DNA of 64,000 nt from 630D-37 sp037478835 (GCA_037478835.1 JBBFLV010000005.1:152287-216286); one strand, 5' to 3'; counted from the first letter of the stretch, positions 17,003 to 26,303 are shown. Notes: generated from the letters alone by a model not told the origin. Program-made: numbers and translations.

Positions 17003-20000
17003 ATGAGGCAATTTTTATCGGGCTTGCGTTTCCGTCTCTTCCTGTCCTTGATGTTAGTCACATTGCCCTTGGCGGGAGTACTGCTTTCCACATCGTGGCA
17101 ATCCCTCCAGGTTCAAAAACGCCATGCGGAAGACCTGTTGCGCACTCAATTGACCACCATCTCCGTTCGCCAGGAAACCCTGCTGGATGAAACACAGCGC
17201 TATCTGGCTCAACTGGCATCGCTAGAAGCCGTTCAAAACTTTGGCGCGGCATGCGATACGTTGTTACAGCAATACTTTATTGTGCAACCGGCCTATAGCA
17301 ATATGGCCGTGGTGGATATGCAGGGCAACGTCCGCTGTTCTGCGCGTCCCTTAGCAGGTCCCGTGAACGTTGCGGATACTTCCTGGTTTGGGCGTGCCCG
17401 GCGTGCGGAAGGCCTGGTGGCCGGCGATTTTCAAATCGGGCGCGTCACAGGCAAACCTACCCTCATTCTGGCCTATCCGATCACCGTTGACGGAGAAAGG
17501 CGCGGCTTCGTCACTGCCAGCCTGAATTTGGATTGGTTGCCATCCTTGGTCAGCCGCCTTTCCCCTTCCCAAGGGGATGTGTACATGGTCTTGGATTCAG
17601 CAGGCACCGTGCTGGCAAGATGGCCCGATCCGTCCGGCTGGGTGGGCCGCCCGGCAAGAGAAGAGTCCATCGTTGCCCATGTGCTCGGCCGGCCGGTATC
17701 CGACTTGAGTGAAATGCAAGGATTAGATGGGATACACAGGATTTACGCTTTCGCTCCCTGGCAGATCGGGACGACCACCGTCGGTTACATCGTATTGGGT
17801 TTTGAGCGAGAACGGATTTACGGGGCTGCCGAACGCCGGTTTTTCTTCACCGTCTTCTTGAGCATCGCAGTGCTTCTAACCAGCGTCATCCTAGCCTGGC
17901 CTTTGGGTCACTTTCTCTTTCTCAGGCATATCGACGATCTCAGAGAGGCCGTTCATCGCCTGGCGGAAGGAGATCTCCAGGCGCGCACTCGCTTGCCCTA
18001 TGGCATTGGCGAGCTAAGTGTCCTGGCGCGCGATTTTGATAACATGGCCGGACGCTTGGAAAAAACCCTTTCCCTGCTGAATCTCGTCCTGACCAATGCC
18101 CCGATCGTGCTCTTTGCCCTGGATCGGGAAGGACGCTTTACGCTTTCACAAGGCAAGGCCTTGCAGTCTCTGGGCTTGCAACCGAATGAAGTGGTCGGGC
18201 GGCCGGCTCTTGAGCTATATGCCGACTTCCCGGAGATCGTCGAACACCTGCAAAAGGCCTTGGCCGGTGAAGAGCAGGTCTATGTAGCTCAATTGAATGG
18301 GCTTGCTTTTTTGACCCGCTGTCTCCCGATGCCAGAGGGTGGAGTGGTGGGCATCGCTGTAGATATCAGCGAGCTGGAGCGTGCCCGCGCCCAACTAGAA
18401 CTGCAGGCCATCGCTTTGCAGGAATCGGCCGATGCCATTATCATCACCGACCGCCAGGGTGTGATCCTGTGGGTGAACCGCGCCTTCACCCGGCTCAGCG
18501 GCTACACTGCCGAAGAAGCCCTTGGCCAGACCTCACGCCTGATGAAATCCGGATTACATGATGCGGACTTCTATCGGCATCTTTGGGAAACGATCCTGAG
18601 CGGCCAGGTGTGGGAGGGGGATGTGATCAACCGTCGCAAGGATGGGACCCTTTACGAGGTGAACCAGGTGATTACACCGGTGCGCACCCTTGGAGGCGAG
18701 ATCACCCATTTTGTCAGCGTCCAGCGGGATATCGGGGAGCGCCGCCGCGCCGAACGCCTGGCCCAGGCCGAAGCCATGCTCACCGAAGCGCTGAGCGGCC
18801 CGCTTGAATTGCAACCCCTCCTCGATCGTATCTTACAAGCGGCCATGCATCTCACCCCGGCCGCCGAAAAAGGCTCGATCTTGCTCCTGGGAGCCGATGA
18901 TCGCCTGCACATTCGAGCCGTGCACGGTTATAACGATCCGGCGGCACTAACCTCTTCCTTTCCACTTACATTCGGCTATTCGGCCAAAGCTTTCCGTGAG
19001 CGCCGGCCGCTGCTCATTGCGGATGTCCGGGCAGATGGAGAAGTACGCTATGAAGGGCCGATCGCCGAGTTGGCCGAGATCCAAAGCGCCATCGTCGCTC
19101 CGCTAATCGCCCATGATCGGGTGCTTGGTGTCATTTCCCTGGATAATATCAGCCGCAAAAACGCGTTCAGCGAGGCCGACTTGCAGGCCTTGAACCGTCT
19201 GGCCGGACGCGCTGCCTTGTTGATCGAAAATCTGCGCCTGATCGAGCAAACGCGCCGGCGCCTGCAACGCATCGAAGCGCTGCGCCACATCGATCAGGCA
19301 ATTGCGGGCACGTTCGATCAGAAAATCTTGAGCGAGATCGTGGTTCGCGAAGTGACCCAGCAGCTGAGCGTGCACGCAGCCGGCATATGGCTGTATCAGC
19401 CTGATTTCCACGAATTACACTTTTCCTATGGCGAAGGTTTCCAATCCCTGACCTTTTCGCAACGTGCCATCCGCTTGGGTCGCGACCTTTTGGGTGAAGC
19501 CTTGCTCAAGCAGAAAACCTTGGCCATTCAGAGTGCCGATGAAGCGCAACAAGCGATCCTCCGTCGCCTGTTTCCGGACGATGAGTTCCAGGCCGCCTAC
19601 GTTGCCCCGATGATCGCCCAAGCCGAGTTGATCGGCGTGCTGGCCGCTTTCCATCGCCGCCCCCAACCGTTTCTAGAGGGGGATATGGAAGAAAGCGAGT
19701 GGGTTGCGTTCCTCGAGGCCTTGGCCGGCCAGGCCTCCATTGCCATCCAAAACGTACGGCTCTTCCGAGATGCCCAGCGCATGGCAACGGATGTGCTCCT
19801 CGCCTATGATGCAACGATCGAAGGCTGGTCGCGGGCATTGGAGTTTCGCGATTGCGAAACCCACGGGCACACCCAGCGCGTGTTACGCTTAACCTTACGC
19901 TTGGCCGAGGTGTTAGGAGTGCCCGACAAGCAATGGCCGCATATTCGTCGCGGCGTGTTGCTCCATGATATTGGCAAGATCGCCATCCCGGATGAAGTCC

Positions 20001-20380
20001 TGCGGAAACCCGGTTCTCTCACGCCACAGGAATGGGAGATCATGCGTCGCCACCCGCAGATCGCCTATGACATGCTGCAAGATATTGACTTCATAAAACC
20101 GGCGTTGGAAATCCCCTATTGTCATCATGAAAAATGGGATGGGAGCGGTTATCCACGCGGCTTGAAAGGCGAGCAAATTCCGCTGGCGGCGCGCATTTTC
20201 GCCGTGGTAGATGTCTGGGATGCGCTGACAAGCGATCGTCCCTATCGCAAAGCGCTTTCACCGCAAGAGGCACTGGAGTATATCCGCTCCCAATCCGGCA
20301 AGCATTTCGATCCCAGGGTGGTAGAGGCCTTCGAGAAGGTGATCCAAGAGGAGATGGCCGGTGGGAAGGAAGAGGGTTAA
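17003..20380 (+). CDS. Membrane sensor with HAMP, PAS, GAF and HD-GYP domains (cyclic-di-GMP phosphodiesterase type)
   Basis: 1125 residues. Order: TM1 (about 9-30), extracytoplasmic Cache-like sensor (about 30-280), TM2 (about 283-308), HAMP (about 308-362), PAS (about 365-470), a second PAS (about 475-595, LSGYTAEEALGQ), two GAF domains (about 600-755 and 765-930), and HD-GYP (about 940-1120). The HD-GYP core is intact: GVLLHDIGKIAIPDEVL and HHEKWDGSGYPRGLKG. This class hydrolyses cyclic-di-GMP. Start is the ATG at 17003 behind GGGAG. It stands alone between two heptamer arrays, with no receiver or GGDEF partner nearby. Confidence 0.92.
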   Translation: MRQFLSGLRFRLFLSLMLVTLPLAGVLLSTSWQSLQVQKRHAEDLLRTQLTTISVRQETLLDETQRYLAQLASLEAVQNFGAACDTLLQQYFIVQPAYSNMAVVDMQGNVRCSARPLAGPVNVADTSWFGRARRAEGLVAGDFQIGRVTGKPTLILAYPITVDGERRGFVTASLNLDWLPSLVSRLSPSQGDVYMVLDSAGTVLARWPDPSGWVGRPAREESIVAHVLGRPVSDLSEMQGLDGIHRIYAFAPWQIGTTTVGYIVLGFERERIYGAAERRFFFTVFLSIAVLLTSVILAWPLGHFLFLRHIDDLREAVHRLAEGDLQARTRLPYGIGELSVLARDFDNMAGRLEKTLSLLNLVLTNAPIVLFALDREGRFTLSQGKALQSLGLQPNEVVGRPALELYADFPEIVEHLQKALAGEEQVYVAQLNGLAFLTRCLPMPEGGVVGIAVDISELERARAQLELQAIALQESADAIIITDRQGVILWVNRAFTRLSGYTAEEALGQTSRLMKSGLHDADFYRHLWETILSGQVWEGDVINRRKDGTLYEVNQVITPVRTLGGEITHFVSVQRDIGERRRAERLAQAEAMLTEALSGPLELQPLLDRILQAAMHLTPAAEKGSILLLGADDRLHIRAVHGYNDPAALTSSFPLTFGYSAKAFRERRPLLIADVRADGEVRYEGPIAELAEIQSAIVAPLIAHDRVLGVISLDNISRKNAFSEADLQALNRLAGRAALLIENLRLIEQTRRRLQRIEALRHIDQAIAGTFDQKILSEIVVREVTQQLSVHAAGIWLYQPDFHELHFSYGEGFQSLTFSQRAIRLGRDLLGEALLKQKTLAIQSADEAQQAILRRLFPDDEFQAAYVAPMIAQAELIGVLAAFHRRPQPFLEGDMEESEWVAFLEALAGQASIAIQNVRLFRDAQRMATDVLLAYDATIEGWSRALEFRDCETHGHTQRVLRLTLRLAEVLGVPDKQWPHIRRGVLLHDIGKIAIPDEVLRKPGSLTPQEWEIMRRHPQIAYDMLQDIDFIKPALEIPYCHHEKWDGSGYPRGLKGEQIPLAARIFAVVDVWDALTSDRPYRKALSPQEALEYIRSQSGKHFDPRVVEAFEKVIQEEMAGGKEEG

Positions 20381-20420
20381 TCCCTCCCTCGTGTACCCGT
20401 TAAGCGTTTCGCCTCTCGTT

Positions 20421-20518
20421 CACGGACCACCGTCCACAGTCCACCCTCCACCGTCCACCATTCACCATCTGCCGTCCACCCTCCATGATCCACCGTCCAC
20501 GGTCTACGGTCCACGGTC
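20421..20518. repeat. Heptamer array, 14 units (longest in window)
   Basis: Fourteen 7-nt units in unbroken register over 98 nt, consensus YACSGTC (for example CACCGTC, CACAGTC, CACCCTC, CATGATC, TACGGTC). It ends 11 nt before the TAAAAT (20530-20535) in front of the gene at 20578. Confidence 0.92.
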
Positions 20519-20577
20519 CCCAATTACGGTAAAATAAGGATGCTTCACCGGGAATCTCTCTGGAAGGTGGTTCGCCT

Positions 20578-20979
20578 ATGCCGACCTACGATTACGTTTG
20601 CCTGAATTGCCGCAAACGCTTCGAGCTCTTTATCAGTTATGCCGAATACGGGAAACGCCCTGTGCACTGTCCGTATTGTCAGAGCGAAAATGTGCGCCGA
20701 CGGATCGGCCGGGTGCGCTTGCTGCGTTCGGAGGAAAGCCGCCTAGAGGCCCTTGAGGATCTGGCCGATCCCGCCGCCCTGGAAGGATTGGAAGAAGACC
20801 CACGCGCCCTGGGACGCATGATGCGCAAGATGGGCGAAGAGCTCGGCGAGGAATTGCCGCCGGAATTCGATGAGGTCGTGGATCGGCTGGAGGCCGGTCA
20901 AAGCCCGGAAGAGATCGAAGCCGCACTGCCCGAACTGGCCGGAACGGGTGAAGAGGAAGACTTTTCCGGCGAGGAGTAA
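20578..20979 (+). CDS. FmdB-type zinc-ribbon protein
   Basis: 133 residues. The N-terminus MPTYDYVCLNCRKRFELFI plus CPYC gives the two CxxC knuckles of the FmdB regulatory family. The rest is acidic (EDLADPAALEGLEEDP and a final run of Glu), unlike short FmdB proteins of about 60-110 residues. Role unknown; proposed as transcriptional regulator in some organisms. Promoter box TAAAAT lies at 20530-20535. It is 21 nt upstream of pheS and likely co-transcribed. Confidence 0.85.
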   Translation: MPTYDYVCLNCRKRFELFISYAEYGKRPVHCPYCQSENVRRRIGRVRLLRSEESRLEALEDLADPAALEGLEEDPRALGRMMRKMGEELGEELPPEFDEVVDRLEAGQSPEEIEAALPELAGTGEEEDFSGEE

Positions 20980-21000
20980 TTGATCACACTCGGAGGTTCG

Positions 21001-22062
21001 ATGCTGGAAAATCTGGATGCAATGGAACAACAGGCCTTGCAGGAACTGGAAACCGTCCAGGATGAAGATGGGTTGGAAAACTGGCGCATTGCGCATTTGG
21101 GACGAAGTGCGCCGCTGATGCAGGTCTTTTCAACGCTGAGCACGCTGCCCAAAGAGGAGCGCCCGCGGGTGGGGCAACGTGCCAATCAGGTGAAACTGCG
21201 CTTGGAACATGCGCTGGCCGAAAAGCAGCGCGAGATTAAGCAAGCTTTGCTCGAACGTTCCCTGCAGGCCGAGCGCGTGGATGTTACATTACCGGGTCGC
21301 CGACCGGCCATTGGACGCCTGCACCCTTCCACCCAGCAGCTGCGCCGCGTCCTGAGCATCCTGGCCGAAATGGGCTTCCAGGTCTTCACCTCGCGCGAAG
21401 TCGAAACCGATGAATACAACTTCCAACTGCTGAATATCCCTCCGCACCATCCGGCGCGCGAGATGCAGGATACCTTCTATGTGGATGCCGGCGCTCAGGA
21501 TGGGACCTACAACTGGGTCCTGCGAACCCACACTTCCCCCGGTCAGATCCACGCCATGCGCTATTTCGCTGCCCTCAACCCCCAGGACCCGCCGCCGATC
21601 CGCATTGCGCTGCCGGGGATGTGCTTCCGCTATGAGCAGATCACGGCGCGTTCGGAGATCCAGTTCCACCAGGTCGAGGGGCTGGTGGTGGGGTATAACG
21701 TTACGTTCAGCGATCTCAAAGGCACGCTGATCGATTTTTCGCGCCGCATGTTCGGGCCCCAGGCACGGGTGCGCTTCCGCCCCTCGTACTTCCCCTTCAC
21801 GGAACCCTCTGCGGAAGTGGACGTGGAATGCTTCGTATGCGGCGGGAAAGGCTGTAGCGTCTGCAAATATTCCGGCTGGCTGGAGATCCTCGGTGCCGGC
21901 ATGGTTCATCCGGTCGTCCTGCAGAACGGTGGCTACGATCCACAACGCTACACCGGTTTTGCCTTCGGCATGGGGCCGGAACGTCAGTTCATGCTCCGTC
22001 ACCGGGTGGAAGATATCCGCTCCTTCTGGAGCAACGATCTTCGCTTCCTGGAACAATTTTGA
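21001..22062 (+). CDS. pheS: Phenylalanyl-tRNA synthetase alpha subunit
   Basis: 353 residues. Class II synthetase core: GRLHPSTQQLRRV, LRTHTSPGQIHAM, CFRYEQITARSEIQFHQVEG (motif 2 region), RFRPSYFPFTEPSAEVDVEC and motif 3 GFAFGMGPERQFMLRH. A four-Cys zinc-like cluster (CFVCGGKGCSVC) replaces the usual plain loop. The start is the ATG at 21001 after CGGAGG. It pairs with PheT downstream. Confidence 0.96.
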   Translation: MLENLDAMEQQALQELETVQDEDGLENWRIAHLGRSAPLMQVFSTLSTLPKEERPRVGQRANQVKLRLEHALAEKQREIKQALLERSLQAERVDVTLPGRRPAIGRLHPSTQQLRRVLSILAEMGFQVFTSREVETDEYNFQLLNIPPHHPAREMQDTFYVDAGAQDGTYNWVLRTHTSPGQIHAMRYFAALNPQDPPPIRIALPGMCFRYEQITARSEIQFHQVEGLVVGYNVTFSDLKGTLIDFSRRMFGPQARVRFRPSYFPFTEPSAEVDVECFVCGGKGCSVCKYSGWLEILGAGMVHPVVLQNGGYDPQRYTGFAFGMGPERQFMLRHRVEDIRSFWSNDLRFLEQF

Positions 22063-22119
22063 GGCCTCGCCCTCGCGCCGAGATAACCTGCCAAACCTTT
22101 CACCATTCTTGAGGAGAAC

Positions 22120-24663
22120 ATGAAGGTCCCTGTTTCGTGGCTTGAAGATTTCGTAGACCTAAAAGGGATTGCAATCGAGGACATTGCGCGGGCCCTGACC
22201 TTTGCCGGGTTGGAAGTAGAGGAGATCCGCTATGTCGGTCGGCCGATGCCGCCGCAGGGCGCCGTACACGAATTCAAGATCACCGGCTTGGAATGGGATC
22301 GGGAAAAGATCGTCGTGGCCGAGATCCGCGAAGTGATGCCCCATCCGAACGCTGACCGCCTGGTCTTATGCGATCTGTTCGATGGCGAGCAACGGCACAC
22401 CGTCCTGACCGGCGCGCCGAACCTGTTCCCGTATAAGGGCACCGGCCCGTTTCCGCAGCCGCTCAAGGTGGCCTACGCCAAAGAGGGCGCCGTGCTCTAC
22501 GATGGCCATGCCGAGGGGCAGCAGCTGATGACCCTCAAGCGCACCCGCATTCGTGGCGTTGAATCCTACTCGATGGTCTGCTCGGAGAAAGAACTGGGCA
22601 TCTCCGATGACCATGAAGGGATCATCGTGCTCGATCCGGATGCGCCAACCGGCATGCCGCTGGCCGATTACATGGGCGATGTGGTGCTCGAAGTGAGCAT
22701 CTTGCCGAATATGGCACGCGCCTTGAGCATTCTAGGGGTTGCCCGTGAGCTGGCCGCGGCGCTCAACCTGCCGCTTCGCCAACCCGATCTGACCTTGCCG
22801 ACTCCTTACGCCGAAGGTCGGTTGGCCGACCTGGCGGAGATCGAAATCACCGATCCCGACCTGAACCCGCGCTTTGTGCTCGGCCTGATCCGCAACGTTA
22901 CCATCCGTCCCAGCCCCTACTGGGTGCAGCGACGGCTCAAGCTGGCCGGCATGCGCCCGATCAACAACATTGTGGATGCCACGAACTATACCATGCTCGA
23001 GCTCGGCGAGCCGCTCCACGCCTTTGATTACGATGTGCTCAAGCGCCGGGCCGGCGATGGCAAAGTGCGCATTATCACCCGCGCTGCGCATCCCGGCGAG
23101 CGCCTGACGACCCTGGACGGGGTCGAGCGTACGTTGCAGCCGGTGAACGTTTTGGTGTGTGATGCTCAAGGTCCGCTCTCGATTGCGGGGGTGATGGGGG
23201 GTGCCGAGTCCGAAGTCACAGAGCAGACCCGTAACGTGTTGCTCGAAGGGGCAGCGTGGAATTACATCAACATCCGCCGCACGATGCTGATGCACAACCT
23301 ACCATCCGAGGCCGCGTATCGCTTCTCGCGCGGCGTCCACCCGGCTTTGGCCGAGGATGGCGTGCGGCGCGGCCTGCGCTGGATGGCGGCCTGGAGCGGA
23401 GGTCAGGTGCTGGGCGACCTGGTGGATGCCTATCCCAAGCCGCCGCGTCCGGCGCCGATCGAGATCACGCCGCAGCAGGTACGTCGGCTGCTCGGTTTCT
23501 CTCCGGATCGGCAGGAGATGCGCGCCTTGCTGGAACGCCTGCAATTCACCTGCGAAGAGGTCGGCAAAGAGGGGTTGCGCGTCCACGTGCCGCCACATCG
23601 AATGGATATCGGGGAGGGGATCATCGGCGTGGCCGATCTCTGTGAGGAGATCGCCCGTCTGTACGGTTACGATCGCATCCCGACCACCCGCCTTTCGGAT
23701 ACCCTGCCGCCGCAGATCGGCAACCCGGACTACGAGTGGGAGGAAGCGCTGCGCGATCTGCTGGCCAATTTAGGCTTGCAGGAGGTGATCACCTATCGCC
23801 TGACCTCGCCGGAGCGCGAGGCGCGCCTTTTGGGAACGCAGGATGAGACACAGTATATTCGCCTGATCAACCCGATCGCGCCGGAACGTCGGGTGTTGCG
23901 CCGCAATTTGCTCGTTTCGGTGCTGGAGGTCGCCGAACGGAACGCCCGTCAACGTGCGCGCCTGGCGCTTTTCGAGATCGGCCCGGTCTTTTTGCCGCGC
24001 CCCGGCGATCTGCCGCTTGAACATCCCTGGCTGGCGATCGTCATGGGTGGGGAGCGCTCGGCAGCTTCCTGGGACGGTGCGCAACCGCCCGTGTTGGACT
24101 TTTTTGACCTGAAAGGCACGCTGGAGGTGCTGCTAGAGCGCTTGGGATGTGAAGAGGTGAACTGGACGGTGGAACGCGAAGTGGCTTACCTGCATCCGGG
24201 GCGGGCGGCGCGGCTAGAGGTCCAGGGAGAGCGCTTGGGCTATGCCGGTGAATTGCATCCTTCGGTGCGGGAACGCTTGGATTGGCCCTGGCGGCATCCT
24301 CTGCTGGTCGCCGAGATCGACCTGATCGCCCTGCGCCGCTTGAGCAAAGTGCGCTTGGCGCGCCCGATCCCGGAATACCCGCCGGTACGTGAGGACCTGG
24401 CCGTGGTGGTGCCGGAAGAGATGCCGGCTGCGGAGGTGGAACGGTTGATCCGCGAGGCCGGTGGGCGCTTGCTGGCCGAAGTGCAGCTGTTTGATCTCTA
24501 TCGTGGCGAACAACTCGGCGCCGGACGCAAATCGCTGGCCTATCACCTAACCTACCAGGCGCCGGATCGCACCCTGAGCGATGACGAAGTGGCACCCATC
24601 CGTGCCCGGATCATCCGTCGGCTGGAGGCGCAGCCCGGTGTGCAGGTGCGGCGCATGAGCTGA
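22120..24663 (+). CDS. pheT: Phenylalanyl-tRNA synthetase beta subunit
   Basis: 847 residues, with the usual order: tRNA-binding OB fold near the N-terminus (REVMPHPNADRLVLC), B3/B4 editing domain (VDATNYTMLELGEPLHAFDY), B5 domain, class II-like core, and a C-terminal FDX-ACB anticodon domain (VREDLAVVVPEE, SLAYHLTYQAPDRTLSDDEV). The heterotetramer charges tRNA-Phe. It begins 57 nt after pheS. Confidence 0.97.
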   Translation: MKVPVSWLEDFVDLKGIAIEDIARALTFAGLEVEEIRYVGRPMPPQGAVHEFKITGLEWDREKIVVAEIREVMPHPNADRLVLCDLFDGEQRHTVLTGAPNLFPYKGTGPFPQPLKVAYAKEGAVLYDGHAEGQQLMTLKRTRIRGVESYSMVCSEKELGISDDHEGIIVLDPDAPTGMPLADYMGDVVLEVSILPNMARALSILGVARELAAALNLPLRQPDLTLPTPYAEGRLADLAEIEITDPDLNPRFVLGLIRNVTIRPSPYWVQRRLKLAGMRPINNIVDATNYTMLELGEPLHAFDYDVLKRRAGDGKVRIITRAAHPGERLTTLDGVERTLQPVNVLVCDAQGPLSIAGVMGGAESEVTEQTRNVLLEGAAWNYINIRRTMLMHNLPSEAAYRFSRGVHPALAEDGVRRGLRWMAAWSGGQVLGDLVDAYPKPPRPAPIEITPQQVRRLLGFSPDRQEMRALLERLQFTCEEVGKEGLRVHVPPHRMDIGEGIIGVADLCEEIARLYGYDRIPTTRLSDTLPPQIGNPDYEWEEALRDLLANLGLQEVITYRLTSPEREARLLGTQDETQYIRLINPIAPERRVLRRNLLVSVLEVAERNARQRARLALFEIGPVFLPRPGDLPLEHPWLAIVMGGERSAASWDGAQPPVLDFFDLKGTLEVLLERLGCEEVNWTVEREVAYLHPGRAARLEVQGERLGYAGELHPSVRERLDWPWRHPLLVAEIDLIALRRLSKVRLARPIPEYPPVREDLAVVVPEEMPAAEVERLIREAGGRLLAEVQLFDLYRGEQLGAGRKSLAYHLTYQAPDRTLSDDEVAPIRARIIRRLEAQPGVQVRRMS

Positions 24664-24681
24664 GAAGCGGAGGAGGAAGAG

Positions 24682-25011
24682 ATGACCGAAAGGCTTGGAA
24701 TGCTGGCCGTGATCCAGGAGCAAGACCTGGAAGAAGCGCTGCGTGCCTTGCGGCACCAGGGTCTCCCGACGTCGTTCCTCAGCAGCAGTGGTGGCTTCCT
24801 GGGACGGCGGAATGCCACCCTGCTGATCCATCTGCGGGCGGAGCAAGTGGGAAAGGCACTGCAGGCGCTGCAGGTTTCCTGCCGTCAGCGCGTGGAGTAT
24901 ATGACGTTGCCGGTTGAGGGTTCACCCTTTCCTGTCCCGACTTCGTTCCCCGTCACCGTTGGCGGTGCAACCGTCTTTACCCTACCCATCGAATATTTTG
25001 AGGAGTTATAG
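24682..25011 (+). CDS. DarA-like cyclic-di-AMP receptor (PF06153), paralogue 1
   Basis: 109 residues. PII-like fold of the DUF970/DarA (PstA) family, trimeric receptors of cyclic-di-AMP. Visible are MLAVIQEQDLEEALRAL, the nucleotide-loop region FLSSSGGFLGRRNATLLIHL and the C-terminal VTVGGATVFTLPIEYFEEL. The canonical TGGFL is SGGFL. It starts 18 nt after pheT and is followed after 2 nt by a second paralogue. Confidence 0.88.
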   Translation: MTERLGMLAVIQEQDLEEALRALRHQGLPTSFLSSSGGFLGRRNATLLIHLRAEQVGKALQALQVSCRQRVEYMTLPVEGSPFPVPTSFPVTVGGATVFTLPIEYFEEL

Positions 25012-25013
25012 TC

Positions 25014-25280
25014 ATGAAGCTGATCGTGTTGATCGTGCGGGATCACGATGCCGAGCCCACGATTCAGGGCCTTACCCAGGCCGGGCACCGCGTGACGCGT
25101 ATTGCCTCGACCGGCGGCTTCCTGCGCAGTGGACAGGCCACATTGCTGATAGGCGTAGACGATGCCCAGGTCGAAGCGGTGCTTTCGCTGATCCGTCGCT
25201 TGCTGCCGCGCACCGATCCGCAAACGGCGCGTGGGCTGGTCTTTGTCCTGCCGGTCGAACATTTTGAGCAGATCACGTGA
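25014..25280 (+). CDS. DarA-like cyclic-di-AMP receptor (PF06153), paralogue 2
   Basis: 88 residues of the same PII-like family: MKLIVLIVRDHDAEPTI, ASTGGFLRSGQATLLIGVDD and a C-terminal VFVLPVEHFEQI. It is shorter than paralogue 1 and lacks its longer inter-strand loop, which in this family varies and may contact different partners. No cyclic-di-AMP cyclase is in the window. The gene ends at a heptamer array. Confidence 0.88.
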   Translation: MKLIVLIVRDHDAEPTIQGLTQAGHRVTRIASTGGFLRSGQATLLIGVDDAQVEAVLSLIRRLLPRTDPQTARGLVFVLPVEHFEQIT

Positions 25281-25282
25281 TA

Positions 25283-25331
25283 GACGGTGGACCGTAGACC
25301 GTAGACCGTGGACGGTGGAATGTGGACGGTG
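25283..25331. repeat. Heptamer array, 7 units, between convergent genes
   Basis: Units GACGGTG, GACCGTA, GACCGTA, GACCGTG, GACGGTG, GAATGTG, GACGGTG. It begins 2 nt after the stop of the second DarA-like gene and ends 6 nt before the end of panC. Confidence 0.9.
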
Positions 25332-25337
25332 AAGGGG

Positions 25338-26171
25338 TTATTCCAGCACCAGGTTGTCAATCAGGCGGGTTTTGCCGATAAACACGGCCATCGAAAGCAG
25401 CGCCTTGCCGCGCACCTGATCGAGTTCTTGTAGCGTATCATAGTCGGCACACGAGATGTATTGCACCTGCGCCAGCGGCTCGCTTTCCAGCACCTGGCGC
25501 ATGATCGTTCGGAGCCGCTCCGCATCCCGCTCGCCTTCCCGATAGGCGGCTTCCGCTGCTCGCAGGGCACGGTAGAGCACAGTCGCCGCTTGGCGCTCGG
25601 TCGGCGAGAGGTAGGTGTTGCGGCTGGACATGGCCAGACCATCCGCTTCTCGCACGGTGGGGCAAACGATGATCTCGATCGGGTAGCTGAGGTCGCGCGT
25701 CATCTGGCGGATCACCGCCGCCTGTTGGGCATCCTTCTGTCCGAAATAGGCCCGTTGGGGGCGCACGGCGTTGAAGAGCTTGCTCACCACCGTGGTCACG
25801 CCGCGAAAGTGACCGGGGCGCATCGCTCCCTCCAACGGCTTGGTCAGCTCCTCTACCGTGACCCAGGTCTGATAGCCGGGGGGATACATCTCCTCCACCG
25901 TCGGCGTCCAGACGAGGTCCACGTCTAGCGGTGTCAACAGGCGCAGGTCCCGCTCCAGATCACGGGGATAGCGATTCAGGTCCTCCTGTGGACCGAACTG
26001 GGTGGGGTTGACAAAGATGCTCACCACGACGATGGCGCATTCTTGTTTGGCGCGTCGCACCAGCGAAAGGTGTCCCTCGTGCAAGTAGCCCATCGTCGGC
26101 ACAAACCCGACCGGCTCGGCCAGGTTCTCCCGTTCCTTCCAGAGCTCTTCAAGCGTTGTCACCACCTTCAT
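25338..26171 (-). CDS. panC: Pantothenate synthetase
   Basis: 277 residues. It joins pantoate and beta-alanine using ATP. Signatures: FVPTMGYLHEGHLSLVRRA (HxGH motif), VSIFVNPTQFGPQEDLNRYP, RPGHFRGVTTVVSKLFN, YFGQKDAQQAAVI, PTVREADGLAMSSRNTYL. A TATACT -10-like box lies at about 26226-26231, just downstream of the heptamer array. No panB or panD is adjacent. Confidence 0.97.
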   Translation of the reverse strand: MKVVTTLEELWKERENLAEPVGFVPTMGYLHEGHLSLVRRAKQECAIVVVSIFVNPTQFGPQEDLNRYPRDLERDLRLLTPLDVDLVWTPTVEEMYPPGYQTWVTVEELTKPLEGAMRPGHFRGVTTVVSKLFNAVRPQRAYFGQKDAQQAAVIRQMTRDLSYPIEIIVCPTVREADGLAMSSRNTYLSPTERQAATVLYRALRAAEAAYREGERDAERLRTIMRQVLESEPLAQVQYISCADYDTLQELDQVRGKALLSMAVFIGKTRLIDNLVLE

Positions 26172-26240
26172 GTGTGCTCTCCTTATCCTAGGATTGGACG
26201 GGCTGGGAGCCCTCCTGCATGGCTACAGTATACTTTATCT

Positions 26241-26303
26241 GACGGTGGACGGTAGACCGTGGAGGGTAGACGGTAGACCGTGGACGGTAGACTGTGGAGG
26301 GTG
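26241..26303. repeat. Heptamer array, 9 units
   Basis: Nine 7-nt units on the plus strand: GACGGTG, GACGGTA, GACCGTG, GAGGGTA, GACGGTA, GACCGTG, GACGGTA, GACTGTG, GAGGGTG. It lies upstream of panC (minus), so YACSGTC is the sense strand of panC. Confidence 0.9.

Noticed and set aside
20421..20518. CRISPR array
   Set aside because: The period is 7 nt with no spacers of 30 nt or more and no cas genes.
20980..21000. T-box leader before pheS
   Set aside because: Only 21 nt separate the FmdB-like gene and pheS, and no specifier stem could fit.
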